Below are positions 48,331-60,590 of a stretch of DNA of 64,000 bases, in pieces. The notes below the pieces were generated by a model, which was given only the letters and a program-made list of their open reading frames with translations, was not told where the DNA came from and did not search any database. Source of the stretch: Lumnitzera littorea (Eukaryota; Streptophyta; Magnoliopsida; Myrtales; Combretaceae); contig JAMXBB010000008.1 in NCBI GenBank assembly GCA_024138015.1, forward strand, positions 8,920,367-8,984,366, written 5' to 3'. Positions within the stretch are counted from its first letter, which is position 1, and each line of letters opens with the position of its first letter. The position numbers and the translations under genes are program-made.

Positions 48331-50240
48331 GTATTGTTGAAATTAGTTACCATACATTATTAGGAGTATTAGCTCTAAGAACATTGCAATTGCAAGGTAA
48401 TATTAATGGTAAAACAGTATCAATTTAGGTTGATTTAGGAAGTTTGAATTTACCTATCATAGTTATTCCTAAATTTTTAGTTATGATAGGCAATAGGGAT
48501 AAACTTTGATGTTCGGGTTTGTCTAAGTAAGTGATAGTAATTTTGAATCAAATGCAGTTTTGTGTGGATTTTTATATTTTGGATTTTAGAAGGAAAAATT
48601 GGTATTGGGAATTCAATGGTTGACAACCTTAGGCCTTGTTACATTTGATTATAAATTACTGACTAAGTCTTTTTAGTTGAATGGAAAATGTATAAATTTA
48701 CAAGGATAAAATGAGATACAAATAAAACAAATTGAACATAATTAGCTTTGGAAACTATTACAGTCAAACAATGTAGCTTGTTTATTACATTTGGTGGCTC
48801 AAATGAATGATTCATCCATGCGTACCACCAACAATAATTCTTTAGAGGAATTCTTGGGTAGCATCATATTCATCTTAAGGACAAAAAACAAGCTATTAAT
48901 GTTTGGCCATATAGATATCCATACTTTTATAAGACATAGATAGAAAAACTTATTCAAGAAATGTTAGAGTTCGGAGTCCTTTGCCTTAGTATAAGTACAT
49001 TCTCTTCATTAGTCTTATTAGTTAAGCAAAATGATGGTTCTTAGAGACTTTGTATGTATTACAGGGCATTAAAACAAGCAACAATCATGGACAAGTTCCT
49101 TATCCCTACTATAGATCAGCTATTGGATGAATTGGGAGGAGCCATGGTTTTTTCCAAAATGGATCTAAGGGTAAGATACCATTAAATTCACATGTGTCTT
49201 AAAGACATTCATAAGAACACTTTTTTAAACTCATGAACGACATTACGAGCTTCTCATCATGCCATTTGGCTGTCAAATGCTCCATTGATAGTTTAAGGGG
49301 TACTAAATAGTATTTTCAAGCTATATTTGAGAAAATTTATTGAAGTCGTATTTTTTTTATGACATTTTAGTTTATGGCAAGTTAATGACTGAACACTTAA
49401 CTTATCTTGAGAAAGCTCTAATTTGTTTGAGGGAAAACATAGTTTATTTAAAGAAGAGCAAGTGTTTCTTTGCTCAACCAAACATTGTTTACTTGGAGTA
49501 CGTGGTATCAAGTGAAGGGTTGAAACTTGATCCAGAAAAAATTAGAGCTATTAAGGAGTGGCCACAACTTAGTAGTGTGAGGTAATTAAGAGAATTTTTG
49601 GGTATTACTGGGTATTATAGAAGATTTGTGCAGAATTATGCTAAGTTAGCATGACTACTCACAATTTTATTTTAAAAAAAGATACTTATATTTAGATTGA
49701 CGAAGCAACTATAGCCTTTAATCAATTAAAGGAAGCATTAATGAATGTGTCAGTATTAGCGTTACTTGATTTCTCTAAAACATTCATTATTAAGATTGAA
49801 GCATTAGGGACATGTTTGGGAGCCATATTACATTTGGGTGCAAGACTCATTGCATTTTTCAATAAAAAATTCATTCTTAAAATGAAGAAACTGGGAGCTT
49901 ATGTAAGGGAATTAGTGGTAGTAGTAGAATTAGTTCGTAAATGGAGACAATACCTATTGGGTGGACACTTTATAATACAAACCAATAAGAAGAATTTGAA
50001 AGAAATTATCATACAGGTGATACAAACACCAGCACAACAATAATATTTAGTGAAATTGATGGGATTACTATGTTGAGTACAACCAAGGCTTGAAAACAAT
50101 GTTATAGATGCCTTATCAAGGTAATTTAGTGAAGAGTTCCAACTCTTAGCTTTATCCTTACCCTCATTTGATTTATCACTTTGCTAAAGTAGGAACTATA
50201 GAAAGATCTAGTTTAGACAAATCTCAAGGATAGAGTGCAA
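48331..50240 (+). pseudogene. Element E protease, reverse transcriptase and RNase H
   Basis: Protease is about 48350-48640. RT is about 48880-49660, with [19 protein letters not shown], and FFYDILVYG (49352-49378), so the YxDD catalytic motif reads FFYD. RNase H is at 49690-50100 (LLDFSKTFIIKIEALGTCLGAIL; FIIQTNKKNLKEI), where the Asp of the first motif and of the RTD motif appear changed to Glu and Asn. The order and all three domains are present but none would be active. Confidence 0.8.
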
Positions 50241-51597
50241 AAGTTAGGGGGGGGAGGGGAGGGGGTGTGGTCTCGTACTATCTCTACCTTTGTTATTCAA
50301 AGATCACTTGCTTTTCATGGGTAATAGGATTTATATTTTACCACAATTTTCTATCATTCCTTTACTTATTCTAAAATATCATGCAACTTTAAAAGGTTGA
50401 GTAGTACATATTTTTGGAAGGGAATAAAGGCATTTGTGGAGAATTTTATGAAGTAATGCCATGTATGTTAACAAATTAAATATTTGACCACAAATTCGAT
50501 AGGATTGCTTTGACTTTTGCCTATAGGATTTATTTATGGATTTTATAATTAGAGTATCGATCTTTAGAAGTGACTCAGTTATACTAGTGATTGTTGACAA
50601 ATTGGTAAAATATTATTATTTTGGTCCTTTACCAATTGATTACACAACAACAATGGTGCCAAGATTATTTATGGACATCACGGTTAAGTTGCATGGAATA
50701 TCCAAGTCGATTATTTGTGACTGGGACAAGGTCTTTGTGAGTCATTTTTGGCAAGAGCTCTTTAAACTAAATGGCACAAAACTTTGAACAAGAATTACCT
50801 ACCATTTGTAATCGGATGGTCAAACTGAAGTTATGAACACATGCATTGAACACTACTCGAGTTCTTTTATAATGGACAAACCTAAGGAATGACCAAAGTA
50901 CTTAGCTTGGGTTGAATTTTGTTTCAACATAAGCTATCATTCCAAAACTAACATGGCACATTTTCCAGCATTATATGGTAGAGAACCACCTAAGCTACCA
51001 AATTATATACACAACATTAGTTTAGAGGTAGTCGATCAAGAATTGCTTAATCAAGATAAGATCTTAAAGCTATTGAAATAAAACTTGCAAAAAGCCAACA
51101 ACTAATGAAGACAATTGTAGATTGGCATAGATCAAACAAGGAGTTTTAGGTGATGGATTTGTCTATGCTAAATTCCAGCCATACATAAACAAACAACAGT
51201 GGCCAATCAAATGTCTTATAAGTTATCTAAACGTTATTATGGTCTTTTTTTGGCAATAGAGAGAATTGGGCTAGTAGCTTGTAAGTTAGCTTTACCAAAA
51301 GGATCTTGAATATATCTAGTATTTCACATCTCATTATTAAAAAAGTTGAGGGTAATATGGATATTCTAATATCATTGCTAGCAAAAACTTTCACTAACTA
51401 TGTTATAGTGAAGCATCTTGCTATTCTAGATGCACAAGATGTATATAGACAGGGATGTACAATGATACAAGTGTTGGTACAATGTGAGTCACTTGATTTA
51501 GAAGATAGAGCACATCAATCAATCTTTTAGAATTTCTATAGGACTATCCACATTTTGACCTTGGGGATAAGGTTAATTTTCAACTGTCGAGGGAATA
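50241..51597 (+). pseudogene. Element E integrase and chromodomain
   Basis: Integrase core: MDFIIRVSIF, VIVDKLVKYYYFGPLP, KLHGISKSIICDWDKVF (second catalytic Asp present), SDGQTEVMN (catalytic Glu present), then LAWVEFCFNISYHSKT. After frame changes, the C-terminal part reads FHISLLKK-like text and IQVLVQCESLDLEDRA, matching the chromodomain position of chromoviruses. The coding text continues into the LTR (RRQPKRTIKRPQYFRDYI near 51690), so pol seems to overlap the start of the 3' LTR. Confidence 0.8.
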
Positions 51598-52128
51598 TAA
51601 TACGAGGCAACAGATAGACGTACAATAGGATAGAAGACAACCAAAAAGAACTATTAAAAGACCTCAATATTTTAGAGATTACATTTGAAGAAGTCACATA
51701 AAAGATGTTACAACCACTAATAGTTGAGTGTTACAAAGTAGTTAATATGCATAATAGAATAACAATTGCAAATAGAATATAAATAGGGAAACAACAAATC
51801 TGAGGCATCTCATTCCTTTACCTAAAGAGTTGTTTTAGGAGTGGCCTCTAAGACTTGAACTTCAAAGATCTAACCTTCACTTTCACAACTTACTACCGTA
51901 CGTTGTAAGAAAATAACACAACATTTGCATTTGTATCACTTCACAAGAAAGATCCATTCGAAAATTGGTAAACAATTCAAAGAAATTGCTAATCTTTGGA
52001 AACCTTAGATTGAAAAGATAAAAAAGTTGATCGAGAGAGAGAAGAAGAGAAATGTACCTTTGTTTTCAAGAGTGTGATTTTTATTTTTTTAATGAAGGAG
52101 TTGACAAGCCTCCTAAGCAAGCCTAATA
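51598..52128 (+). mobile_element. 3' LTR of element E
   Basis: 531 bases matching 46563-47130. The terminal TG has become TA and the terminal CA has become TA. A TATA box TATAAATAGG is intact at 51778-51787. The purine-rich GTCGAGGGAATA lies just before it. Confidence 0.9.
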
Positions 52129-52133
52129 GTATA

Positions 52134-52897
52134 CTCATGTAATTTACCTTTTAGTTTAGTTTAATTTAGCTAGTACAAAGACAATTTTCTATTAAAGAAT
52201 GTTTTTTCTCTAGCAACATAGTTTATTATGACATGTCAATGGCAATACACACATTGGGATGACATTATAAGAATATGTGCCACATAAATTATAGTACTTA
52301 CACTAAGAATTAAAATAACTTTATAATATTTTAGTAATATGTTATATGGCACATTATACTAGGTAGTGACTTAGAATACTTAATCCATTTATTAAATCTT
52401 TAAAATACTTAAATCTATCAAAAGAAATTTAGTTAGGAGATGTAAGGCTAATATAGTATTACAAGAATTTAGACTAGGCTCAATGACTTGGGCTCAACTC
52501 TTTAGGCTAGTGTTAGGACATAGGGAGTTAAGTCTATTACTTAGGATGAAGTAAGAAGATTTAATATGGTGAGCTTGGAATATAGATAGTTAGACCAGTC
52601 TATTTGTTCTCAATCTTTCTAGGTTAGTTTCATTTATTCATAGAAGCTCTCTATAAGCTTATATCTGAGATGAGCTTATAGAGAGATCCCCCAAGATAAA
52701 TACTTATCTAGCTATTAACAATTATCAACTTGATAGACATCACCGATAGTCAAACTCTATATGCCTCAATAACTTCTCCTCATTTATACATAATAATAAT
52801 TAGAATGATGTGCTACAAACACCTAAATTAAAACAATTAGAAGCAGCTTCTTTTAAGTTTGTCATGGCCTGATGTTGAATAGAATTACTCAAACGTT
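52134..52897. other. Non-coding stretch before the RNase H-like pseudogene
   Basis: AT-rich, no frame recognised. It may contain the decayed upstream part of the gene or LINE to which the RNase H domain belonged. Confidence 0.4.
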
Positions 52898-53140
52898 TAG
52901 AGACCTCCTACTAAAGACGAAGTGAAATTTAATGCTGGTGGAGTTGTAAATGTGGATAATAAATAGGGGGATTGGCTCTCATTGCTTGTGATGGTAGAGG
53001 AAATTTACTACAAGCTACAATAATCCATACCAACTGTGATAACATTGATATGTCTGAAGCTCTTGTTGTAAGAGAATATCTATCCTCAATTAAACAAAGA
53101 GGATGGAGGAAGATAAAGATTGAATTAAATAGCAAGTGGA
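52898..53140 (+). pseudogene. Plant RNase H-like domain, N-terminal half
   Basis: Starting from a TAG at 52898 where the family has Trp (W-x-P-P), the text RPPTKDEVKFNAGGVV, GGLALIACDGRGNLLQATI, MSEALVVREYLSSIKQRGW and KIKIELNSKW matches the plant RNase H-like family (RVT_3 type, alone or at the C-terminus of LINEs). Catalytic Asp of VDG is Gly and that of the ESD motif is Asn, while the Glu of SEAL is kept. It stops at the Ty1/copia insertion and resumes in frame at 57857. Confidence 0.8.
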
Positions 53141-53452
53141 TATTAGAAGAGGAAGAAGAAACACTAAAATAAACTTTTCATTCACTTGTTTTCAAGTTCA
53201 AGACAATAATGTATTTATAACTACATAAGGTGACTCTTGAACACTAGATATATTAACTATATTTAATAGCTTATGCATGAACTAAAGAAAAATCTAGATT
53301 TATGACCTTTCACACACATGGTCTTCTAGAAAATTATGAAGATAATTCTAAGATAACTCTAGAAAATTCAAACTACTAATTCCAACACTTTCCCTTAATT
53401 TCAAAGATAATTTCAAGACAAATCAAGAAAATTCAAGTTACTAATTCCAACA
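53141..53452 (-). mobile_element. Ty1/copia 3' LTR (element F, minus strand)
   Basis: 312 bases; on the minus strand TGTTGGAATTAG to CTTCTAATA. It matches 57567-57852. The preceding GTGGA (53136-53140) is repeated exactly at 57853-57857. Confidence 0.95.
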
Positions 53453-56400
53453 ATCCTCCTTAATGAAATTTTGTTCTTCACTCTAAGGCATGCTCTTAGC
53501 TTTTGAAACTCTTCAAATTTGAGTAGCTTGGTAAGAACATTTGCAACTTGATCTTGAGTCTTCACATACTTAAGCTCCACTTCTTTGCTTGTAATGCACT
53601 CTCTAATAAACTGAAATCATGTATTTATATACTTATTTTATTCATGAAAAACTGGGTTTTTACCTAATGCTTGTGTGAACTTGTTGTCAATAGGAATTTT
53701 TGTAGCCTCTTCTTGTAGTCAAAGAATCTCCCTCAATAATTTTCTTAGCTAAATAGAGTAACAAACACAAAAAGTAGCCGCTATATATTCGGATTCACAA
53801 GTTGAAAGAGTGACAACAAGTTACTTCTTTGAATTTCATGAAATTGCACATTCTCTTAAGAAAAATACAAAACTGATAGTGCTTTTCCTATCATCAACAT
53901 CTCCCACAAAATCACTATTACAAAAGCTTGAAATCATTAGGAGAATAAAGTAGCACATAATCAAGTGTACCTTTTAGGTAACGGGGAATCCTTTTTGCAG
54001 TTTTCTTGTAGATGGAAATAAGAGCTTCCATGAAATAACTCATGATCTCAATCGCAAAAAGAATATTAAGCCTTATAAAAGTCAAATATCTCAAATTTCT
54101 TACAAGGCTTTTAAAATGAGTGGAATCTTCTTTCTCTTCTTCATTAAATCTTGATAATTTTACTCCAACTTCCATCAGTATATTTAGAGAATTACAATCA
54201 AACATTGTAAACTTTCCCTACACCTTTCTCCCATTGCTTTCTTGAGAGAAAAATATGCCTTTCTCTATTTACTTCACTTCTAAGCCTAAATAGTATGACA
54301 TAAGCCATATGTTAGTCATCTCAAACTCAAGTGATGTAGCTTTCTTGAAATCTTCAAACAATCTTCATTTGTTACCAATGAATACAAGTTCATCTACATA
54401 AAGACAAACGATTAAAATATTTCAATTATGAGCTTTAATATAAAAAGCAAACTCATTAAGGCAATGAACAAATCCATTGCCTTGGAAATACTTATCAATG
54501 CGACTATTCCATGTCCTTGGAATTTATTTCAATCCATACAAAGACTTATTTAATCTTAAAACTTTAGCTTCATATCCTTTGATCACATATCCTAATGGTT
54601 GCTTTACATAAACTTTTTCTTCTAGACAACGATTTAAGAAAGCAGATTTCACATCAAGTTGATAAAATCTTCACTTCATTTGAGCTGCCAAAGAGATGAG
54701 CAAATGGATAGTCTCTATATGAATAACGGATGTAAAATCCTCTTCATAATCAACTCCATGCTTTTGTTTATACCTTAGGCAATAAGCCTTCCTTTAGACT
54801 TTTCTACTTTTCCATTGGCATTTTTCTTCACCTTGTAGACCCATTTGACTCTTATAACTTTATGGTCCTTGGAAAGAGTAACTAATTCCTACGTGTTGTT
54901 TTTCTTTATTACATCAATCTCCTTATCTATGGCTTGTTTCCACCTTTTGTCTTTCATAACTTCTTCAAAATTTAATGGCTTACTATCTAAATAAAAAAAA
55001 AAAAATCATTATCATCAAGGGTAACTTCTCTAGCTTTTTATAAATTTCACCTATATCCTTCATTTTGGATGTTCTTTCACTTGAACTTTCACATTAGAAA
55101 GTGAAGTAAGTGAATGAGGAGAAATAGGTAAAGTAGAAGGACTAGGTGAATTAAAAGGATCAGGAGCCATGATCTCTTCATCATCTTCTTCTTCAAAGTA
55201 TTAAAAAAAATCATAAACTTTATCTTCTTGAGCCTCCAAATTTCATATTGCCTCTTCATCAAATTCAACATCTCGACTCACCACTACTTTTCCACTACAT
55301 GATTATGCAATTTATTACCTTTGGAATTTGAATCATAACCAATAAAAATATGCTTAACACTTTGATCTCTCTTATTATGCCACATGAGCATATGCTATGC
55401 TCTTAAAAATGTGCAAATGATTGATAATTGGATTTTTTCTAATCCATGGGTTTTGTGAGGTTTAATCTTTGACATTTCTTGTTGGCGAATGATTTAAAAG
55501 ATAAACTATACAAGAAATAGCTTTGGCTCGAAATTCCATGGGCATATTTTTAGCCTTTAATATAAATCTTGCCATGTTGAGAATGGTTCTATTTTTCTAC
55601 TCCACTTCTTCATTTTGTTGCAATGCTCTTAGAACCGTTAAAGAATGGCGAATTCCATGGGATTCACGAAAATCATTAAATTCTTTAGAATAAATTCTCT
55701 TCCTTTATCAAACATTAAGGCCTTGATTTTGTAATTACTTTCATTTTCAATAAGTGCTTTAAGTTCTTAAAAGCAACAAAAGCTTTTGATTTTTGCTTTA
55801 GAAAATAAACTTAAGTTTTTCTACTAAAATCATTAACGAAGAGCAAGAAATATTTACTTTTACCAAAGGAAGGTAGATTGATGGGTCCACATACATTGGT
55901 ATGAACAAGTTGAAGTAATATGATTATCTTTGAAGTGGATTCTTTTGGGAAACTCCTCTTGGCATGTTTTTTAAGAAGACATGCTTCATACAATTGATTT
56001 GGATGGTTAATTGAAGGCATGCCATTAACTATCTTCTTTTCTTCCATGGCTTTAATTGCTTCAAAATTCAAGTAGCAAAGCCTTATATGCCAACACTATA
56101 CTTCATCTTGAACACTAGCCTTCAAACATGTCACTTTAATTTTCTTAATATTTAATTTAAACAGTTTATTCTTTGATATAAGCACCTTAGTAATTGATTT
56201 ATTAACTTGTTGATCTCTAAACCAAAGACATTTATTTTTCATATGAATTTCATACTTCTTTTTCAATAAGCTGTCCTAAACTCAAGATATTGCTTTTTAA
56301 TTTGGAACATAATAAACATCATGAATTAGCTTATGGCTCTCATATTTGGCAAAGATTAGAGTTTTACCTCTTTCTTTAATTTGAATTTTTGATTTATCTC

Positions 56401-56500
56401 TACAAAGCATGTTACCATTCACTTTCTCATTAAGTTCTACGAATTTTTTTTTAATAGCCATACATGTAATTACTTGCTCCATTATCTAAATACCATGTAT
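53453..56500 (-). pseudogene. Element F pol: protease, integrase, RT, RNase H
   Basis: Reading the minus strand: protease tail at 56482-56297 (KKFVELNEKVNGNMLCRDKS); pre-integrase and integrase at about 56100-55300 (GMPSINHPNQLYEACLLKK; LVHTNVCGPINLPSFGKSKY, first catalytic Asp now Asn; LFVNDFSRKT); RT at about 54950-53920, where YVDD reads YVDE (54400-54389); and RNase H at about 53920-53480 (SLVRNLRYLTFIRLNILFA; then CESEYIAA and a short C-terminus). Domain order PR-INT-RT-RH is that of Ty1/copia. Stops and frameshifts throughout. Confidence 0.85.
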
Positions 56501-57540
56501 TATGAGCATCTTTGTCTTCCTTCATGAGTGCCAACAACAAAGTTAACTTTTCATCTTCTTACTCTTCCTTGATAAGATTAACTTTCTCTTCTACATTAAC
56601 ATTACGACATTCCTAAACAAAATGGCCAAATTTGTGATAATCATAATACTCAATTTTAGATTTATGATACTTCCTTTCATTTGAGTTTTGATAGTAGCCA
56701 CATCTTTTTCCTCTTGCTCTTTCATGACCAAAATGGTTTGTGGCTTTTTCCTTTTTACTTGTGTTGTCACCATTTCCTCTTCCTCCTTAGTTACAACCAC
56801 AACCTCTTCCTCTTCCATGATCTCTTGACTTCACTCTCCATCATGCTTCAAAGATGCTTTAGCTTTAAGAACTTACTCCAATGGCTCTTCGTGTCTTCTC
56901 TTGATTCTATCTTCATGAGCTTATAAAGAGCCCTCCAAGTCTCCAATTGTCATTGAGTCTAAATCCTTTCACTCTTCTATAACACATATCACATAATCAA
57001 AATTGGGAGTTAAATAATGAAGAATCTTCTCAACTATTCGTACATCTTCTATTTTTCTCCATATCTCTTCATTTGGTTCACAATAGCTTTCATCCTTATA
57101 CAATAATTCAAGATTGATTCGGATTCCTTCATCTTCAAAACTTCTAACTCACCATGTAGAGATTGAAGCCTCACCTTCCTTACTTTGTTCATTCTTAAAA
57201 AAGAATCCTTCAAAATCTCCCAAGCTTCTTTTGAGGTTATTGCATTGGCTACCTTGTCAAATATGAAATCATCCAAAGCTCGATGGATGAAAGTAAGTGC
57301 TAATTGATTCTTCTTCTTTTGGCTTTGATAACTCTTCTCTATTCATATCCTCATAACCATTTCCACTATTTCCTATACATCCTTAGTGCCAAGTAACACT
57401 TTCATACGAATACACTATTTTTCACAATATTCTTTTGTAAGTTGAGGAACTTGAAAAATAAAACCTCTAGTATTTGGCATCTCCTTTTCTCACTATTTTT
57501 TCTCTCACTCTCATTTTTCTTTTTCTTTTTTTTTTTCACA
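56501..57540 (-). pseudogene. Element F gag
   Basis: Minus-strand text MPNTRGFIFQVPQLTKEYCEK (57480), then ALDDFIFDKVANAITSKEAW, LKDSFLRMNKVRKVRLQSLH and ILNYCIRMKAIVNQMKRYGE is the Ty1/copia gag (UBN2-type) domain. A Glu/Lys-rich linker follows (56818-56700). The zinc knuckle near 56640 reads YYDYHKFGHFV-EC: both first Cys positions are Tyr (TGT to TAT), so zinc binding is lost. Confidence 0.85.
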
Positions 57541-57566
57541 CTTTAGACCAAGCTTTAATACCACTA
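57541..57566 (-). other. Primer-binding site of element F
   Basis: On the minus strand, just after the 5' LTR, TGGTATTAAAGCTTGG corresponds to the initiator tRNA-Met site TGGTATCAGAGC with two transitions. Confidence 0.85.
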
Positions 57567-57852
57567 TGTTAGAAGAGGAAAAAGAAATATAAGAGTAAAC
57601 TTTTCATTCACTTATTTTCAATTACAAGATTAATAGGGTATACATAAGGTGACTCTTGAACTCTAGATACATTAACTATAATTAATAGCTTATGCATGAA
57701 TTAAAGAAAAAATCTACATTCATAACTTTTCACATACATGATCTAGAAAATTACAAAGATAACTTTAGGAAATTCAAACTACTAATTCTAACCCTTAATT
57801 TCAAAGATAGTTTCAAGATAAATCTAAAAAATTCAAATTACTAATTCTAATA
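57567..57852 (-). mobile_element. Ty1/copia 5' LTR (element F, minus strand)
   Basis: 286 bases, about nine tenths like 53141-53452 with some short deletions. Followed by the second copy of the GTGGA target duplication. Confidence 0.95.
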
Positions 57853-57856
57853 GTGG

Positions 57857-58060
57857 ATTGTAATTATGCTCAATAACAAGCAAGCCTTTTCATGGAGAGT
57901 TAGAAATATTTTGGAAGACATTTCTGTTTTAAAAACTTATTTTAATGATTGTTCTTTCTCATTTATTAAGCATGTAGTTAATGCGTGCATCAATTGGACT
58001 GCGACCCAAGGCAAACTTAGGATGTCTTGTAGGTTGAAGACATTAGTGCCTTCATCCTAA
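57857..58060 (+). pseudogene. Plant RNase H-like domain, C-terminal half
   Basis: Joining 53139 to 57857 keeps the frame: ...NSKW then IVIMLNNKQAFSWRVRNILEDI, FNDCSFSFIKHVVNACINWTA, ending at a TAA at 58058. The text is typical of the second half of the plant RNase H-like fold (helix with WRVRxxxEDI, then SFI.R..N..AH). The His of the AH motif is missing here (IN). Both halves together give about 150 codons, the usual size of the domain. Confidence 0.8.
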
Positions 58061-58192
58061 TTAGCTTATCTTCTTACGATTGATTAGAGCAAGTGTCTTT
58101 GAGACTTACCATTTGATGAATTTCCTTTTAGCTAAATGAACAGGATATAGAATATATAGACTTACCTAAACCAACTATATATTCTCTCCCTA

Positions 58193-58204
58193 GCTTTGAT
58201 ACCA
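58193..58204 (-). other. Initiator tRNA-Met primer-binding-like site, minus strand
   Basis: On the minus strand TGGTATCAAAGC, one change from TGGTATCAGAGC. Caulimovirids and many retrotransposons use this site. It lies downstream (on the minus strand) of the inverted viral RNase H copy, so it may be the replication origin of the inverted viral piece. No LTR is seen next to it. Confidence 0.5.
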
Positions 58205-58349
58205 AATAAGCACCTAGGAAGATATAAACTTAAGTAATTTAATTTTGTCTAAAATATATATCAGTTAAATAAAACCTATTTCCAAGTGGAGAATATGTCC
58301 AAATTATATAAAATAAAAATTCTATTGCATCTTCTAAAAATTTATTAAC

Positions 58350-58600
58350 AAATCAATACGTAAAAGAAATTTTTTATTTAACAAATTTCCTTAGAATTTA
58401 GAAATTGTTAAGACAATTGCTAAAATTTCTTTTTTGATTGTGGAATAATTACATTGACAATTATTCCAATTTTTGAAACAAATTGAACAATATATTCTTT
58501 ATTATTTTGTTTTTGTTTTAGAATTCCTCCAAATCCTATATCAAAAGCGTTGATTTCTACCACTTTTGGTAGAGAAGGATTTGCAATGTCTAAACAAGGA
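58350..58600 (-). pseudogene. Inverted copy of the viral RNase H region
   Basis: The reverse complement of this segment matches 62352-62590 at roughly nine of ten positions, with both start and end in the same relative order. It contains the first RNase H motif region and runs to the second. Its second-motif catalytic codon still reads GAT (Asp; 58352-58354 on the minus strand), while the plus-strand copy reads AAT. Beyond 58350 the similarity fades. It directly abuts the plus-strand movement protein remnant. Confidence 0.85.
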
Positions 58601-59230
58601 ATTTTAATTAGAACTCAGATATATTTCTTTGAATAGTTTGAAGAATATTATCTGAAACCCAAAGAAATTAATATAATTAATGGATGTTTTAAGTTAAAAC
58701 TAAGTGATGGGCAAACAATAAAATCAAATCATCCACCACTTAGCAATATAAAATCTACTTATAAAAATACTGAAATAACTCTCACTCTTTTCAAAAATGC
58801 AACAGAGGAGGAAGGCTCAAGAATAAAGAAAATAATAAGCCAAAATAATTTTATTAACCAACATTTACATACAATAAGAAATTAATTAAATAGAATAGAA
58901 GATACAATTAATACAGAGATAAATAAGATTGGTGAAAAACCCTTAAATAATAAAACCAATAAAAATACACCTCTATTTAAATCTTTTGAAATGGCTAAAA
59001 ATTCCAGTAGTGAATTTTTAAAAGCCTTAAAAAATAGGAAAAGAATGTTAAAAAATAAAACAATAAAAGAGGAAACTTCCTCTTCAAGACCAATAAATTT
59101 TCTAGATATGGATACACTAACTTTAATTAAGAAGAGAATTGTCATTAATGATACATCTTCAGGGAAAATTAATGTTTTAGATGAAACAGACACTGAATCA
59201 ATGAATGAAACATGTCCAATATTTCATTGA
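58601..59230 (+). pseudogene. Endogenous florendovirus-like ORF1: C-terminal movement protein and linker
   Basis: The 5' part of ORF1 is missing. The remaining text includes IRTQIYFFE, then YYLKPKEINIINGCFKLKLSDG and SNHPPLSNIKS, matching the end of a caulimovirid 30K-type movement protein, followed by a Lys/Asn/Ser-rich linker and an unbroken frame at 58991-59230. The first ~270 bases have stops (58647, 58892). Identification as florendovirus rests on the combined domain order and on the capsid motif downstream. Some florendovirus features are from family knowledge only. Confidence 0.65.
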
Positions 59231-60590
59231 AAATTTTAAATATTAATGAACCAAATGATGAAGTTAACAAAATTAATTGGAAAGAACCTCAAAAGTTGTA
59301 CTATTAGAAAGCAACACCTTCAGATATACTAATTGAAGAAAAAAATGATAATTATCAAAATAAGTACTCTATAGGATTTACATATGAATAGAATATAGAT
59401 AGTTACTCAGAGTAAAAAATTCTCAATGCCCTTAATTAAATAATAATGTTTTCAAATATTAATAAAACTGTTCCAAATGTTACTAATTATCAAATAGCAC
59501 TCTTTTTAATTTTTAGTTTCACTGGACAATTAAAAGGATGGTGAGATAATTATCTCATTGAGGAGTAAAGAATCAATATCTTCACTTTGTGCAAAATTGA
59601 TGAAAACGGTAAGAGAATATTAGATGATAATAATGAACTAATTCAAGACATGGTTAATACTTTAATATTTTCAATAAGTCAACATTTCATAGAAGACCCC
59701 TTACATATTAGGGATAAAACCTTAAATCTATTGTCCAATATGAAATGTAAATCCTTAGAGAGTTTTCCTTAGAAATGATTATAATCAGCCTTTTAGGAAA
59801 GAAAAATTTTTAGCTGGTTTACCAAAATTAATAGGTAAACAAGTTAGAAAAATGCTCAGTGAAGAAAACAATGGTGAAATTCCTTATGATAATTTGTCAT
59901 ATAGGGAATTAGTATTATACGTTAACAAAATTTGAATTAATTTATGTAATACAATAAGATTGCAAAAACAATTAAAAAATGAACAGCGCTTAAAACGCTA
60001 AAGCCTTGGTGATTTCTATGCTTAATATGATCCTTCTTTTGTCAATAAAAAATTAAAAAATAATAAAAAATCCTCTTATACTTCTTCAAATTGTCCTCAG
60101 TGTTCTCATAAAAAACCTTGAAGAAATTTTAAAAGAAAATCCTTTAAAAAATTGGAAAATGAAAAGAAACTTGAAAATAAAAAATATAAGAGAAAATCAT
60201 ATAAACAACTAAGATGTTATAAATGCAAAAAAATTGGTCATACAGCAAACTTTTGCAAAATAAATAACAAACTTAATGAATTAAATCTGGATGAACAAAC
60301 AATGGAAAACATTTTGCAAATATTTTGTGATAATGAATCTTCTTTATCAGAAAATGACTGTAGTGATGGAATTCAAATCAATGACATTGACTCCACTTCA
60401 TTTTCGTTAATTGAAGAAAATGATGAAATTAATGTTTTAACAAATGAAGAAGAAGAAATTTTTAGGAATATTGATCAACTATATAATGATAATGAAAAAC
60501 TTGAATTTATTAAAAATTTTAAATTTAATTCAATGCTTATACCAAATTTACTTTATAATTTTAATGAAATCCTTGAAAAAAGGTAAAAGA
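59231..60590 (+). pseudogene. Viral ORF1: capsid protein with zinc knuckle
   Basis: The capsid core contains the motif SFTGQLKGW at about 59515-59541, with the following Trp codon changed to TGA, then a frame at 59587-59772. This motif is characteristic of florendovirus-type capsid domains. A basic stretch precedes the CCHC zinc knuckle CYKCKKIGHTANFC (60215-60256), which is intact. The helical tail NELNLDEQTMENILQIF and an acidic region follow. Several stops and frame changes interrupt the domain before 60150; from 60152 to 60586 the frame is open. Confidence 0.75.
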
